In this document: positions 6,607-14,821 of the stretch, in pieces
Layout of the letters: every line of letters starts with the position of its first letter
Numbering within the stretch: position 1 is the stretch's first letter
Assembly (NCBI GenBank): GCA_017880265.1
Contig: JAFJTK010000120.1
Location: forward strand, 1-16,908
Length of the DNA stretch: 16,908 nt
Direction of reading: 5' to 3'
Source of the DNA: Candidatus Pelagibacter sp.
Lineage (GTDB): Bacteria; Pseudomonadota; Alphaproteobacteria; Pelagibacterales; Pelagibacteraceae
Notes under the pieces: model-generated
The model's input: the letters and a program-made list of their open reading frames with translations, nothing else
Told to the model about the DNA's origin: nothing
Database searches by the model: none
Made by a program: the position numbers and the translations under genes

Positions 6607-7805
6607 TAATTTAATTGATTTATAATTCTATCAACTATTTCATCAGATATTTCAGATTTTTTTTTATAAGAAAGCTTTTCTTTTTTTTTGTCGCTGTAGT
6701 AAACGGTCACTTCATTGAAATCAGAACTAAAACCAATTTTTTTATTGGATACATCATTTGCAATGATCCAATCACAATTTTTAGTACTTAATTTTTTTTC
6801 AGCATTATTTTCAACGTTATCTGTTTCTGCCGCAAACCCTATAACAAGATCTGGTCTCATAGAATTATGGTTTGAAACATAACTCAATATATCTACATTT
6901 TTTTCTAAATTTAAATTAAGCGAATCTTGTTTTTTTATTTTATATTCGTATTTTTTATTAATTTTAAAATCAGCTACAGCTGCAGAAAAAACTGCTACAT
7001 TAGCTGGCAAGTTTTTTTGAGTTTCTAACAACATTTCATCTGCTGTTTCAACTTCGATAAGTTTTATATCAGCATCAATTGTTAAATTAGTTGGACCAGA
7101 AATAAGGGTGGTATCAAAACCTTTTTTAGATAAAGATTTAGCAATTTCATACCCTTGTTTACCACTAGATTTATTTGTAATAAATCTTACAGGATCAATA
7201 TATTCATTTGTTGGACCAGCTGTAACTAATGCTTTTAGTTTTTTACTGTTTTTAAGATTTAAGAAATAATTATTTATTTCATTAGAAATTTTATTAGGCT
7301 CAGACATTTTTCCTTCACCATATTCGCCACAAGCCATTTCCCCAATTTCTGGGCCAATAAGTTTATAACCATAACTTACTAGTTTTTTTAAATTTTGTTT
7401 TGTAGATTGATGCTCCCACATTCTGACATTCATTGCAGGCGCTAAATAAATTTCTTTATTTGATGCCAGTACTACAGTTGAAGCTAAGTCATCAGTAGTT
7501 CCTTGAGCTAATTTTGAAATAGTGTTTGCTGTAGCTGGAGCAATTAAAATAACATCTGCCCATCTTGATAAAGCGATATGATCCATTTCTGTCTCGTTTT
7601 CAACACTAAATAGATCGCTGTAAACTTTGCCTTGTGAAAGAGATGCAACTGAAAGAGGGGTTATAAATTCTTTAGCACTATTGGTCAAAATAGTTTTTAT
7701 TTGTGCTCCATTCTTTTTAAAAAGCCTAATTGTTTCAAGACTTTTATAAGCAGATATTCCACCACAAATTATATAGAGAATTTTTTTGTCTATCAGATTT
7801 TTCAT
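6606..7805 (-). CDS. coaBC: Bifunctional phosphopantothenoylcysteine decarboxylase / phosphopantothenate-cysteine ligase
   Basis: Two consecutive steps of coenzyme A synthesis in one 399-residue protein. The N-terminal CoaC half (about 1-180) is a flavin-dependent decarboxylase: catalytic H76 in EMDHIALSRWAD, the PAMN motif (123-126), and substrate loop with C159 in ACGEYGEGKM. The C-terminal CoaB half (about 190-399) has VTAGPTNEYIDPVRFITNKSSG (194-215), AAVADF (275-280), GFAAETDN (323-330) and the lysine-rich KIKKQD segment near 289-294. CoaB makes the ligated product using CTP. Length matches the family. It lies 8 bp after ubiB and overlaps dut by one base. Confidence 0.96.
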   Translation of the reverse strand: MKNLIDKKILYIICGGISAYKSLETIRLFKKNGAQIKTILTNSAKEFITPLSVASLSQGKVYSDLFSVENETEMDHIALSRWADVILIAPATANTISKLAQGTTDDLASTVVLASNKEIYLAPAMNVRMWEHQSTKQNLKKLVSYGYKLIGPEIGEMACGEYGEGKMSEPNKISNEINNYFLNLKNSKKLKALVTAGPTNEYIDPVRFITNKSSGKQGYEIAKSLSKKGFDTTLISGPTNLTIDADIKLIEVETADEMLLETQKNLPANVAVFSAAVADFKINKKYEYKIKKQDSLNLNLEKNVDILSYVSNHNSMRPDLVIGFAAETDNVENNAEKKLSTKNCDWIIANDVSNKKIGFSSDFNEVTVYYSDKKKEKLSYKKKSEISDEIVDRIINQLN

Positions 7806-7813
7806 TTGCCGAA

Positions 7814-9382
7814 TTAAAATACCAATAACCCTATAATTACAAGAACTAATAAACCAATAATAGATTGATTTCTAAAAGCTGTCATTTCAGATTTTTTATT
7901 ATTTAAGGCTGTATAAGAATTTGAGTTTTGTGGAATTTGGCCACTAGCTAAAAATGTTAATGCTTGATTAGCTTTATCCATAATCTCGGGTAATTCTGGT
8001 AATTTTTTTAAAACTTCTGATGTGTTGTTTAAAGTATCCGTTATAGTATTTATTGGATCTTTTGTTTCTCTTAACCAATTCTCAAGCACTGGTTTAGATG
8101 TTGTCCATATATTTGTGTTAGGATTTAATTTTCTTGCAACACCTTCAACTACCACCATAGTTTTTTGCAACATTAATAATTGAGGCTGAGTTTGCATATT
8201 AAATTTTTCAGTTACATCAAACAATTGTTTTAGTAACTTACCACCAGATATATCTTTGACTGCTTGTCCAAATATAGGCTCTCCTATTGATCTTAAAGCT
8301 TGAGCTAAATCATCAATTGGAACATTATTTGGAACCAATCCAGCTACCAAATGTACTTCTGCTACTTTTCTATAGTCCCTCTGAATAAAGCCATATAAAA
8401 TTTCAGCTAAAAATCTCTTACTAACCTTATCTAATCTACCCATTATACCAAAATCGATAGGAGCTATTTGACCACTATTATCAATAAAGATATTTCCTTG
8501 ATGCATATCTGCATGAAAAAAACCATCTCTTACAGCATGTCTTAAAAAATGTTGAATAATATCTTCAGCAATTTTATTTGTGTCTAAATTTCTATTCTTT
8601 AATTCTTCCGTCTCTCTTATGGATACCCCATCAATCCAATCAAGGGTCATTACATTTTCACTAGTAAAATTCCAATAAATTTGAGGAACTTTAAAACCAG
8701 CATCATTTTTAGTATTTTCCGCATATTCATTAGCTGCTGCTGCTTCAAATCTTAAATCCATTTCAAGATTTGTTATTTCTTTTAATAAAAATACAACTTC
8801 TACAAGTTTTAATCTTTTTGTTTTTTTTACAAATGACTCAATAAAGAAAGCAAACAACATCATTGCATCAATTTCTTCATTAAATATTTTTTTGATATCT
8901 GGTCTTAGAATTTTTATTGCTACATCCTTAATAGTTCCATTATCATTAATTTTAGCTTTATGAACTTGAGCTATGGAGGCTGCTGCAACAGGTTCACTTA
9001 AATCTATTATTGAATTATACGTTTCTTCACCAAGGTCTTTTTTGATGATTTCTTGTGCTTGATTAATAGAAAAAGGTGGAAGACGATCTTGTAAATTTTC
9101 AAGTTTAGCTGAAAGCTCTTCTCCAATAATGTCAGGTCTAGTTGCCAAAAATTGTCCAAGCTTTATAAATGTCGTGCCCATAGACTCTAAAGAACTAGAC
9201 AATCTTTCTCCTTCATTTGTATTAAGTTTTTGTTGATTATTTTTAGAAAACGAAATTGAGAGTAATTGAAATAATATTGTTACTGCAATAGGTGGTTTTT
9301 TAAATTTTGAAGCAATACTTAAAATGTCTGACTTTGCAACTTTTCTCCCTAATTTAAATAAGGTTATAAGTTTTTTGATCAT
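7814..9382 (-). CDS. ubiB: UbiB-family ubiquinone biosynthesis atypical kinase/ATPase
   Basis: A membrane-associated protein-kinase-like ATPase of the ABC1/ADCK family needed for ubiquinone synthesis. Signatures over 522 residues: the KxGQ motif (KLGQ, 74-77), the alanine-rich AAAS nucleotide loop (133-136) replacing the usual P-loop, VAIKI with K157, HADMHQGN (290-297) in the catalytic loop, and DFG (310-312). A C-terminal hydrophobic helix (SIIGLLVLVIIGLLVF, 507-522) anchors it; the family often has two such helices. I chose the ATG at 9380-9382, which overlaps the ubiE stop as TAATG like other junctions here; an ATG four codons upstream (9394) is the alternative. Confidence 0.93.
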   Translation of the reverse strand: MIKKLITLFKLGRKVAKSDILSIASKFKKPPIAVTILFQLLSISFSKNNQQKLNTNEGERLSSSLESMGTTFIKLGQFLATRPDIIGEELSAKLENLQDRLPPFSINQAQEIIKKDLGEETYNSIIDLSEPVAAASIAQVHKAKINDNGTIKDVAIKILRPDIKKIFNEEIDAMMLFAFFIESFVKKTKRLKLVEVVFLLKEITNLEMDLRFEAAAANEYAENTKNDAGFKVPQIYWNFTSENVMTLDWIDGVSIRETEELKNRNLDTNKIAEDIIQHFLRHAVRDGFFHADMHQGNIFIDNSGQIAPIDFGIMGRLDKVSKRFLAEILYGFIQRDYRKVAEVHLVAGLVPNNVPIDDLAQALRSIGEPIFGQAVKDISGGKLLKQLFDVTEKFNMQTQPQLLMLQKTMVVVEGVARKLNPNTNIWTTSKPVLENWLRETKDPINTITDTLNNTSEVLKKLPELPEIMDKANQALTFLASGQIPQNSNSYTALNNKKSEMTAFRNQSIIGLLVLVIIGLLVF

Positions 9383-10086
9383 TAATATTTCCATCCACTA
9401 TGAATTGAAACTATCCCTCCAGAAAAGTTTCTGTAAGAGCAATTTTGAAATTTATTGTCTTTCATTAATTGAATTAACTCTTCCTGGTTAATAAATTGCT
9501 CTATGCTTTTAATTAAATATTCATACGGCTCTTTTTCGCCAACAACAAATTGACCAATAATTGGAATTAATTTTGAATAATTTTTATATATAAAATCAAG
9601 ATTTGAGTTTTGTATTTTAGAAAATTCCAAGCATAAGTATCTTCCACCTGGCTTTAAAACTCTGAACGCTTCAGAAAGAGCTTTATTCAAATTTTTTGTA
9701 TTTCTTAGTCCAAAACTAATAGTATAAAAATCAAATTTGTTATCTTCAAAAGGTAGTTTTTCTGCAGGAGAAATAACCCAATTAATATTTTTGTAACTAG
9801 AGAGCTTTTGTTTACCTTGGCTTATCATTCCCTTATTAGGATCTACACATGTAATTTTGCTATTTTTATTAGTACTGTCTAAATACAGCTTACCAATGTC
9901 ACCTGTTCCACAAGCTACATCAATTAAGTTTTTATCCAAAGATGGGTTCATCATATTTATAAGACTTTTTTTCCAAAATCTATGAACTCCAAGCGACATG
10001 AAATCATTCATCAGATCATATTTACTGTAGACTTGATTAAATACACCTTCTACAAGGCCTTTTTTATTTTGAAGATATTGTTGCAT
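9382..10086 (-). CDS. ubiE: Ubiquinone/menaquinone C-methyltransferase
   Basis: SAM-dependent C-methyltransferase of the quinone pathway, 234 residues. Motifs: FNQVYSKYDLMNDFMSLGVHRFWK (16-39) family N-terminal signature, SAM site DVACGTGDIG (56-65), acidic VDPN (81-84), SFGLRN (124-129) and the C-terminal SYRNFSGGIVSIHSGWK. The start at 10084-10086 gives the standard N-terminus. The frame is open 26 codons further up, but that stretch crosses the mutM start on the other strand and is not conserved. It leads the operon ubiE-ubiB-coaBC-dut-moeB/thiF-SH3 and is divergent from mutM across only 31 bp. No menaquinone genes are seen, so ubiquinone is the likely product. Confidence 0.95.
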   Translation of the reverse strand: MQQYLQNKKGLVEGVFNQVYSKYDLMNDFMSLGVHRFWKKSLINMMNPSLDKNLIDVACGTGDIGKLYLDSTNKNSKITCVDPNKGMISQGKQKLSSYKNINWVISPAEKLPFEDNKFDFYTISFGLRNTKNLNKALSEAFRVLKPGGRYLCLEFSKIQNSNLDFIYKNYSKLIPIIGQFVVGEKEPYEYLIKSIEQFINQEELIQLMKDNKFQNCSYRNFSGGIVSIHSGWKY

Positions 10087-10117
10087 AAAAAAAAATATAT
10101 ATTCAATATAGTGTGAA

Positions 10118-10981
10118 ATGCCAGAATTACCAGAAGTAGAAATTGTAAGACAATCTCTTAACAAAAAGATTCAACAAAAAAAGGTTAAAAAAGTAATAAT
10201 AAGAAATAAAAATTTAAGACTAAAAATTCCATCAAATTTTAATACCTATTTTTTAAATAAAAAAATAATTAAAGTAGGTAGATTTTCAAAATATTTAATT
10301 ATTTATTTACCAAAAGATAATTACTGTTTAATTCATCTTGGGATGTCAGGCACAATTCATATAGTCAAAAATAAATCTGCTAATAAATTTACAAATACTA
10401 GTTTTTATAATTCTCCTTTTTTACCAAAAAAGCATAATCATGTAGAATTAATTTTTGAAAATTTTAAGATTATTTACAATGACCCAAGAAGATTTGGTTT
10501 TTTTCAACTTATAAAAAATAATGCAGATCTAGTTAAAAGATTTAGCCACTTAGGACCTGAGCCTTTTGATAAAAATTTTAATTTAAATTATGTATGTGAT
10601 TTTTTTAAAGATAAAAATAAGGATATAAAAAATTTTTTACTTGATCAAAAATTTGTTTCTGGAATTGGAAATATTTATGCTAGTGAAATTTTATTCTTGA
10701 GCAAAATCAATCCATTTAAAAAAGTAAAATTATTAAGTAAAAAAGAATGTCAAAAGATAATAATCAATAGTAGAAAAATTTTGTTAAAAGCGATCAGCAA
10801 GGGTGGGTCAAGTATTAGAGATTTTAAAGATACATCTGGATCTAAGGGTGGATTTCAGAATGAATTTAAAGTTTATCAGCAGGAAGGATTGCGGTGTAAA
10901 AATAGAGGATGTTCTGATTTCATAAGAAAAAAAATAATCTCTAATAGATCAACTTTTTTTTGTGATTCTTGTCAAAAATAG
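10118..10981 (+). CDS. mutM: Formamidopyrimidine-DNA glycosylase (8-oxoguanine repair)
   Basis: A bifunctional base-excision enzyme removing 8-oxoguanine and formamidopyrimidines and cutting at the abasic site. The N-terminus MPELPEVE supplies the catalytic P2 (exposed after Met removal) and E3, which fixes this start. K58 (GRFSKYL) matches the conserved beta-clamp lysine; M76 (HLGMSG) and the NDPRRFGFF stretch (121-129) give the DNA-intercalating residues; GIGNIYASE (182-190) is the helix-two-turn-helix. The C-terminal zinc finger has C260, C265, C282 and C285 with R277. At 287 residues, length is normal. It lies 31 bp from divergent ubiE, so promoters must overlap the neighbouring coding ends. 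Confidence 0.96.
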   Translation: MPELPEVEIVRQSLNKKIQQKKVKKVIIRNKNLRLKIPSNFNTYFLNKKIIKVGRFSKYLIIYLPKDNYCLIHLGMSGTIHIVKNKSANKFTNTSFYNSPFLPKKHNHVELIFENFKIIYNDPRRFGFFQLIKNNADLVKRFSHLGPEPFDKNFNLNYVCDFFKDKNKDIKNFLLDQKFVSGIGNIYASEILFLSKINPFKKVKLLSKKECQKIIINSRKILLKAISKGGSSIRDFKDTSGSKGGFQNEFKVYQQEGLRCKNRGCSDFIRKKIISNRSTFFCDSCQK

Positions 10982-10993
10982 CCAATTATTTTA

Positions 10994-11022
10994 TTGACCA
11001 CCATAAATTCTCAAGCTATACC
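10994..11022 (+). promoter_or_regulatory. Candidate rpsT promoter
   Basis: TTGACC (10994-10999), a 17-bp spacer, and TATACC (11017-11022). Predicted transcription start is near 11029, only a few bases before the rpsT ATG at 11032, so the message would be almost leaderless. The -35 has five of six consensus bases with ideal spacing; the -10 has four of six. Confidence 0.5.
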
Positions 11023-11031
11023 CCTGCGGAT

Positions 11032-11292
11032 ATGGCAAACACAAAATCAGCAATTAAGAGAATTAGAAGAATTTCTAAACAAACTGCAGTTAATAAAGCA
11101 AGAAAAAGCAGATTTAGAAATGCTCTTAAAAAAATGAACCTTTTAATTGAAGATAAGAAGAAAGATGAAGCTTTAAAATTCTTGCCAAAATTGAATTCAG
11201 AATTGATGAAGATTGCAAAAACTGGGATCATTAAGAAGCAAAATGCCTCAAGAAATGTTTCTAGAATAACCAAAAAAATTTCTGCAATTTAA
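11032..11292 (+). CDS. rpsT: 30S ribosomal protein S20
   Basis: An 86-residue, lysine/arginine-rich small-subunit protein that binds 16S rRNA. The start MANTKSAIKRIRRISKQ and the helical body NKARKSRFRNALKKMN are diagnostic, and length matches the family (E. coli 87). The frame is open 21 codons further upstream, overlapping the end of mutM; that part is not S20-like and contains the candidate promoter, so the ATG at 11032 is chosen. There is no clear Shine-Dalgarno site. Position between mutM and dnaA is the usual alphaproteobacterial order. Confidence 0.96.
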   Translation: MANTKSAIKRIRRISKQTAVNKARKSRFRNALKKMNLLIEDKKKDEALKFLPKLNSELMKIAKTGIIKKQNASRNVSRITKKISAI

Positions 11293-11403
11293 ATTAAAAC
11301 GCCTGAGCGATTATTAATAAACAACCTAGAGTACTCACATCATATATTAAAATTTTATTTTTATTTTACTATATCTAGACTTGGTAAATAAAAATTATTT
11401 TTT

Positions 11404-11442
11404 GATTCAATCTACAAACGATTCAATCTGTGTTTGATTCAA
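11404..11442 (+). repeat. Three tandem GATTCAA repeats at 16-bp spacing
   Basis: GATTCAATCT at 11404-11413 and 11420-11429, and GATTCAA at 11436-11442, give start-to-start spacing of exactly 16 bp twice. Copies one and three share TTTGATTCAA. The arrangement resembles protein-binding iterons or a duplicated operator rather than a CRISPR array. The binding protein is unknown; DnaA or a dnaA regulator would be the first guess. Confidence 0.6.
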
Positions 11443-11494
11443 AAATAAAATTTTGTAAAAAAAATAAAATTTAATTTATTTTAAATCTAAAACT

Positions 11495-11514
11495 AAATCT
11501 ACAATCATAGATTT
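11495..11514 (+). repeat. Inverted repeat upstream of dnaA
   Basis: AAATCTA (11495-11501) and TAGATTT (11508-11514) form a perfect 7-bp inverted repeat around the 6-nt spacer CAATCA. A further direct copy of AAATCTA lies at 11483-11489. It could be an operator or a weak hairpin in the dnaA leader; chance cannot be ruled out in this base composition. Confidence 0.4.
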
Positions 11515-11590
11515 TATTTTTTTTTTAAAAAAAATATTAAATTGTTGCAAATTTTTTTAATTAGTTCTAACTGAGATTTTCCTAAACGTT

Positions 11591-13015
11591 ATGAATAAAT
11601 CTACAAATATAAACAATTTAAATAGTTTTAAGTCTGAAAACTTTGATTGGAATTTAGTTCAATCTGAAATGAAAAATAAGCTTGGACAGGATGTTTATGA
11701 AAGTTGGCTTAAAAAAATTACTTTTGTAGATGAGTTTAACAACTATTTATTATTATCTGTTCCAACAAGATTTATCAGAGACTGGATTACTTCAAGATAT
11801 TTAGATCAAATTTTACAAATTATACGTTTATATAAAAAAGATATTATTAGAATTGAATTTAAAATTGACGACAAAAATACAAATCAAAATTTAGAAAATC
11901 CGAATGCTAGTGAAAAAATACCAGACATAAATGAAAATATTTCGTTCATTAAAGACTCTTATCTTCAATATAATCGAATAGATCCAAATAAACGGTTTGA
12001 TAATTTTATAACTGGAACTAGTAACAAGCTTGCTTATGAAGCATCATTAAAAGTTTCTGAAAACATATCTCATTATAATCCGCTTTACATTTATGGTGGT
12101 GTTGGAATGGGTAAGACTCACCTTTTAAATTCAATTGGAATTGAACTTAAAAAAAATAACAAGGTAATGTTTATATCAGCAGAGCGATTTATGTATCAAT
12201 TTGTAAAATCGATTAAAGCTAATGATATGGTTAAGTTTAAAGAGTATTTTAGAAATACAGATATTTTACTAATTGATGACATTCAGTTTATAAGTGGTAA
12301 AGAAGCAATGCAGGAAGAATTTTTCCATACATTCAATGCATTATTAGATAAAGGTTCTCAAATAATTGTATCAGCTGACAGAGCTCCAAATAAATTATCT
12401 AGAATTCAAGATAGAATTAAATCTAGATTTTCTGGTGGTTTAGTAGTCGATATTCAAAAACCAGATCTTGAGCTTAGAAAAAAAATTGTTGAAATGAAAA
12501 CTGAAGAATTAAATAATCTGTATGCAGATCAATTGCATGTATCAAAAGAGATACAAGATTTTATAAGTACAGAAATTACAGCAAGTATTAGAGAGTTAGT
12601 TGGGGCAATCAATAGAGTAGTTTCATTCTCTAGAATCTACAACAAAGTTCCAAATTTGTCTGAAACAAAGGTTGTTTTAAAGGACTTATTAAATTTAGCT
12701 GAAAATAAAGTAACAATAGATTTGATCCAAACTACAGTTTGTAAATTTTTTAAGATCAGTAAAAATGAAATGTTATCTTCAAGAAGATCTAGATATTTAG
12801 TCCGACCTAGACAAACTGCTATATATTTAACTAAAATTTTAACCTCTAAATCTTTACCTGAAATTGGAAGAGAGTTTTCAAATAGAGATCACACAACTAT
12901 AATTCACTCAGTTAAGACTATTGAGAAAATTAAAGAAAAAGACTCAGAAATGGTAGATAATATTAATAAACTTAAAAATCAGATATTATATAATAATAAA
13001 GATAATGAAATTTAA
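11591..13015 (+). CDS. dnaA: Chromosomal replication initiator protein DnaA
   Basis: The AAA+ ATPase that opens the replication origin, 474 residues. Domain I (about 18-90) is the DnaB/helper contact domain with VYESWLKKITF; domain II (about 91-135) is a low-complexity linker. Domain III has Walker A GGVGMGKTHL (169-178), Walker B ILLIDD (225-230) and a sensor-1 region near IIVSADRAP. Domain IV (about 375-474) has SRRSRYLVRPRQ and the DNA-binding signature NRDHTTIIHS (431-440). No Shine-Dalgarno site is evident. The first codons contain an AATCTACAA copy shared with the upstream region, so self-binding is conceivable. It overlaps dnaN by 11 bp. Confidence 0.97.
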   Translation: MNKSTNINNLNSFKSENFDWNLVQSEMKNKLGQDVYESWLKKITFVDEFNNYLLLSVPTRFIRDWITSRYLDQILQIIRLYKKDIIRIEFKIDDKNTNQNLENPNASEKIPDINENISFIKDSYLQYNRIDPNKRFDNFITGTSNKLAYEASLKVSENISHYNPLYIYGGVGMGKTHLLNSIGIELKKNNKVMFISAERFMYQFVKSIKANDMVKFKEYFRNTDILLIDDIQFISGKEAMQEEFFHTFNALLDKGSQIIVSADRAPNKLSRIQDRIKSRFSGGLVVDIQKPDLELRKKIVEMKTEELNNLYADQLHVSKEIQDFISTEITASIRELVGAINRVVSFSRIYNKVPNLSETKVVLKDLLNLAENKVTIDLIQTTVCKFFKISKNEMLSSRRSRYLVRPRQTAIYLTKILTSKSLPEIGREFSNRDHTTIIHSVKTIEKIKEKDSEMVDNINKLKNQILYNNKDNEI

Positions 13016-14117
13016 CGTAAACCAACAAGACCTACAACAAGCACTAAATTATTGTCAAGGTGTCATTGAAAAAAGAAGTACACTTCCGATATTGTCTAAT
13101 ATTTTATTAGATGCAAGTAATTCTAAATTAACAATAACAGCTACAGATTTGGACTTAATATTTATTCACCAATTAAACAATGTTGAAGTTTTGGAAGAAG
13201 GCAGAACAACAACGACTTCTTCAATTATGTATGACATCATAAGAAAATTTTCTTCAGGTAAAAAAATAAATCTATCTTTGACAGATATTAGTAAACTACA
13301 AGTCGAGTCTGAAAAATCTATTTTTAATTTAAACTGTATTAGTGCATCAGAGTTTCCTCTTACAGATGAAAATTTTAATCAAAATGAATTTGTAATTAAA
13401 TCTAAGCAGCTTTTAAAATTATTAAATAAATGTAAATTTTCAGTTTCTAATGATGAAACAAGACATTATCTAAGTGGAATTTATTTTCATCAAACTGAAG
13501 TTGAAGATAAAAATCATTTAACTGCTGTTGCAACTGATAGCCACCGAATGTCTATTTCAAAAATAAGATTAGATGAAAAAATTGATTTTGAACCAATTAT
13601 ATTACCAAAAAAAACTATTTTTCAACTATGTTCACTTCTAGAAAACTATGATGGAGACGTTAAAGTATCTAATATCAAATCAAAAATTAAATTTGAGTTA
13701 AATAATAGTGTTTTAATTTCAAAACTTATTGATGGAAAATTTCCTAATTACATTCAAGTAATACCAAAAAATAATCAAAAAAAATTAGAAATAGATTTAA
13801 AATTATTTTTAAATTCTGTTGATAGAGTAGCTTCAGTTTCTTTAGACAAAAAAGATGGGGTAAAATTTAATTTATCAAAAGACACATTAGATCTATCAGT
13901 TAACAATACTAATAGCGGTGATGGTAAAGAGACATTAAATGTGAAATTTGACCACGATTTAGAAATAAGCTTTAATTCAAGATACTTAATTGATGTCGCT
14001 TCACAATTAGATGGAGAAAAAGTTGAGATATTTTTTAATGACACAGGTTCACCAGCCTTAATTAAAGATCCAGGAGATTTTGATAGTATATTTGTAGTGA
14101 TGCCGATGAAAGGTTAA
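13005..14117 (+). CDS. dnaN: DNA polymerase III subunit beta (sliding clamp)
   Basis: The ring-shaped processivity clamp, 370 residues (E. coli 366). Three repeated clamp domains span roughly 1-125, 126-250 and 251-370. Recognisable stretches are QGVIEKRSTLPILSNILLDA (19-38), ATDSHRMS in the second domain, DGKFPNYIQVIP and the C-terminal VVMPMKG that forms part of the partner-binding pocket. The ATG lies inside the end of dnaA, giving an 11-bp overlap and likely translational coupling. Its last 4 bp overlap the convergent acyltransferase gene. Confidence 0.97.
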   Translation: MKFNVNQQDLQQALNYCQGVIEKRSTLPILSNILLDASNSKLTITATDLDLIFIHQLNNVEVLEEGRTTTTSSIMYDIIRKFSSGKKINLSLTDISKLQVESEKSIFNLNCISASEFPLTDENFNQNEFVIKSKQLLKLLNKCKFSVSNDETRHYLSGIYFHQTEVEDKNHLTAVATDSHRMSISKIRLDEKIDFEPIILPKKTIFQLCSLLENYDGDVKVSNIKSKIKFELNNSVLISKLIDGKFPNYIQVIPKNNQKKLEIDLKLFLNSVDRVASVSLDKKDGVKFNLSKDTLDLSVNNTNSGDGKETLNVKFDHDLEISFNSRYLIDVASQLDGEKVEIFFNDTGSPALIKDPGDFDSIFVVMPMKG

Positions 14118-14815
14118 TTTAATAAATCAAGTTCCTTATAAATATTATTTTCTAAAATTTTAATAAATTCTTCTTTAGGGTAACCAGCTATTATAGGTTG
14201 CAAGATCGAAATAGTTATTGTTTGATTAATATTCTTTTGACCTTTTTTGGGCCAAACATAACCAGAGTTTATTGCAACTGGCTGACAAGAAATTTTTAAC
14301 TCTTCGTAAATTCTTGATGCACCTTTTTTAAAAGGAGGTCTTTCATCTGGCAAAACTCTTGTGCCCTGTGGAAAGATTATCAAAGGTCTGTCAGATTCTT
14401 TAATCATTTTTGATATATCTTCAAAAAACCCTAAGTTATCTTTGGTAACTTTATTTCTTTTAATTGATATTGATCCAATTTTCTTTAGATACCAGCCAAA
14501 AATTGGAATTAAAAGTAGTTCTTTCTTTAAAATAAAAACTGGCGAATTAAATATAGTTTGAAGATAAAACGTTTCAAACATTGATTGATGTGATGCTGCA
14601 ATAAAGAACTTTTTATCATTTAAAATATTTTCCTTACCTTTAATTATTATTTTTGTATTTAAAAAAAACTTTAGACAAAAACTTGTCCAATAACCCATCA
14701 GCTTACCACCAAATAAAACAACTTTTTGAGGAAGAAAAAAAGCAGGTAAAAAAATTATGGAAATAATTATTATTCCACTAAAGAAAAAAATTGAAAAAAT
14801 AGTGTTTCTAATCAT
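14114..14815 (-). CDS. plsC: 1-acyl-sn-glycerol-3-phosphate acyltransferase (PlsC family)
   Basis: A membrane acyltransferase of 233 residues that would make phosphatidic acid from lysophosphatidic acid. An N-terminal hydrophobic helix (about 8-30) anchors it. Motif I is H76-QSMF-E81, an HX4E form of the usual HX4D; motif II region is GSISIKRN; motif III is FPQGTR (148-153) with Gln in place of the usual Glu; motif IV is QPVAINSGYVWP (178-189). I recall both substitutions from related alphaproteobacterial sequences, so I do not read them as loss of function. It follows lysA by 12 bp. Related acyltransferases, for example for lipid A or ornithine lipid, are alternatives. Confidence 0.85.
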   Translation of the reverse strand: MIRNTIFSIFFFSGIIIISIIFLPAFFLPQKVVLFGGKLMGYWTSFCLKFFLNTKIIIKGKENILNDKKFFIAASHQSMFETFYLQTIFNSPVFILKKELLLIPIFGWYLKKIGSISIKRNKVTKDNLGFFEDISKMIKESDRPLIIFPQGTRVLPDERPPFKKGASRIYEELKISCQPVAINSGYVWPKKGQKNINQTITISILQPIIAGYPKEEFIKILENNIYKELDLLN

Positions 14816-14821
14816 TTTTAT

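Larger units (their letters stand above)
11293..11590 (+). other. Non-coding A+T-rich region before dnaA: candidate dnaA control region or replication origin
   Basis: The longest gene-free stretch in the window, 298 bp. It contains a 16-bp-period tandem repeat (11404-11442), repeated AATCTACA-type 9-mers resembling divergent DnaA boxes (11408, 11495, and one just inside dnaA at 11597), a small inverted repeat AAATCTA...TAGATTT (11495-11514) and a T10A8 tract (11517-11534) that could open easily. I find no perfect TTATCCACA box, no small gene, no convincing rpsT terminator and no clear dnaA promoter. In several alphaproteobacteria the origin lies elsewhere, so origin function is a hypothesis. 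Confidence 0.45.

Noticed and set aside
10087..10164. 26-residue N-terminal extension of ubiE
   Set aside because: Runs antisense over the fixed mutM start and has no counterpart in UbiE.
11016..11273. 85-codon minus-strand frame across rpsT
   Set aside because: Mirror of the lysine-rich S20 reading frame; hydrophobic content is a by-product of the antisense of Lys/Arg codons.
11300..11320. Possible rpsT terminator (CGC-CTGA-GCG)
   Set aside because: Only a 3-bp continuous stem with no proper U-run.
11404..11442. Possible CRISPR array
   Set aside because: Repeat units of 7-10 bp with 6-9 bp gaps are far too short, and no cas gene is present.
11542..11570. Possible dnaA promoter (TTGTTG ... 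TTCTAA)
   Set aside because: The -10 matches consensus poorly; many equal matches occur by chance in this sequence.
13775..14044. 89-codon minus-strand frame inside dnaN
   Set aside because: Antisense to the conserved clamp C-terminal domain, with no family resemblance.
14361..14561. 66-codon plus-strand frame inside plsC
   Set aside because: Antisense to plsC motifs; no independent evidence for a gene.
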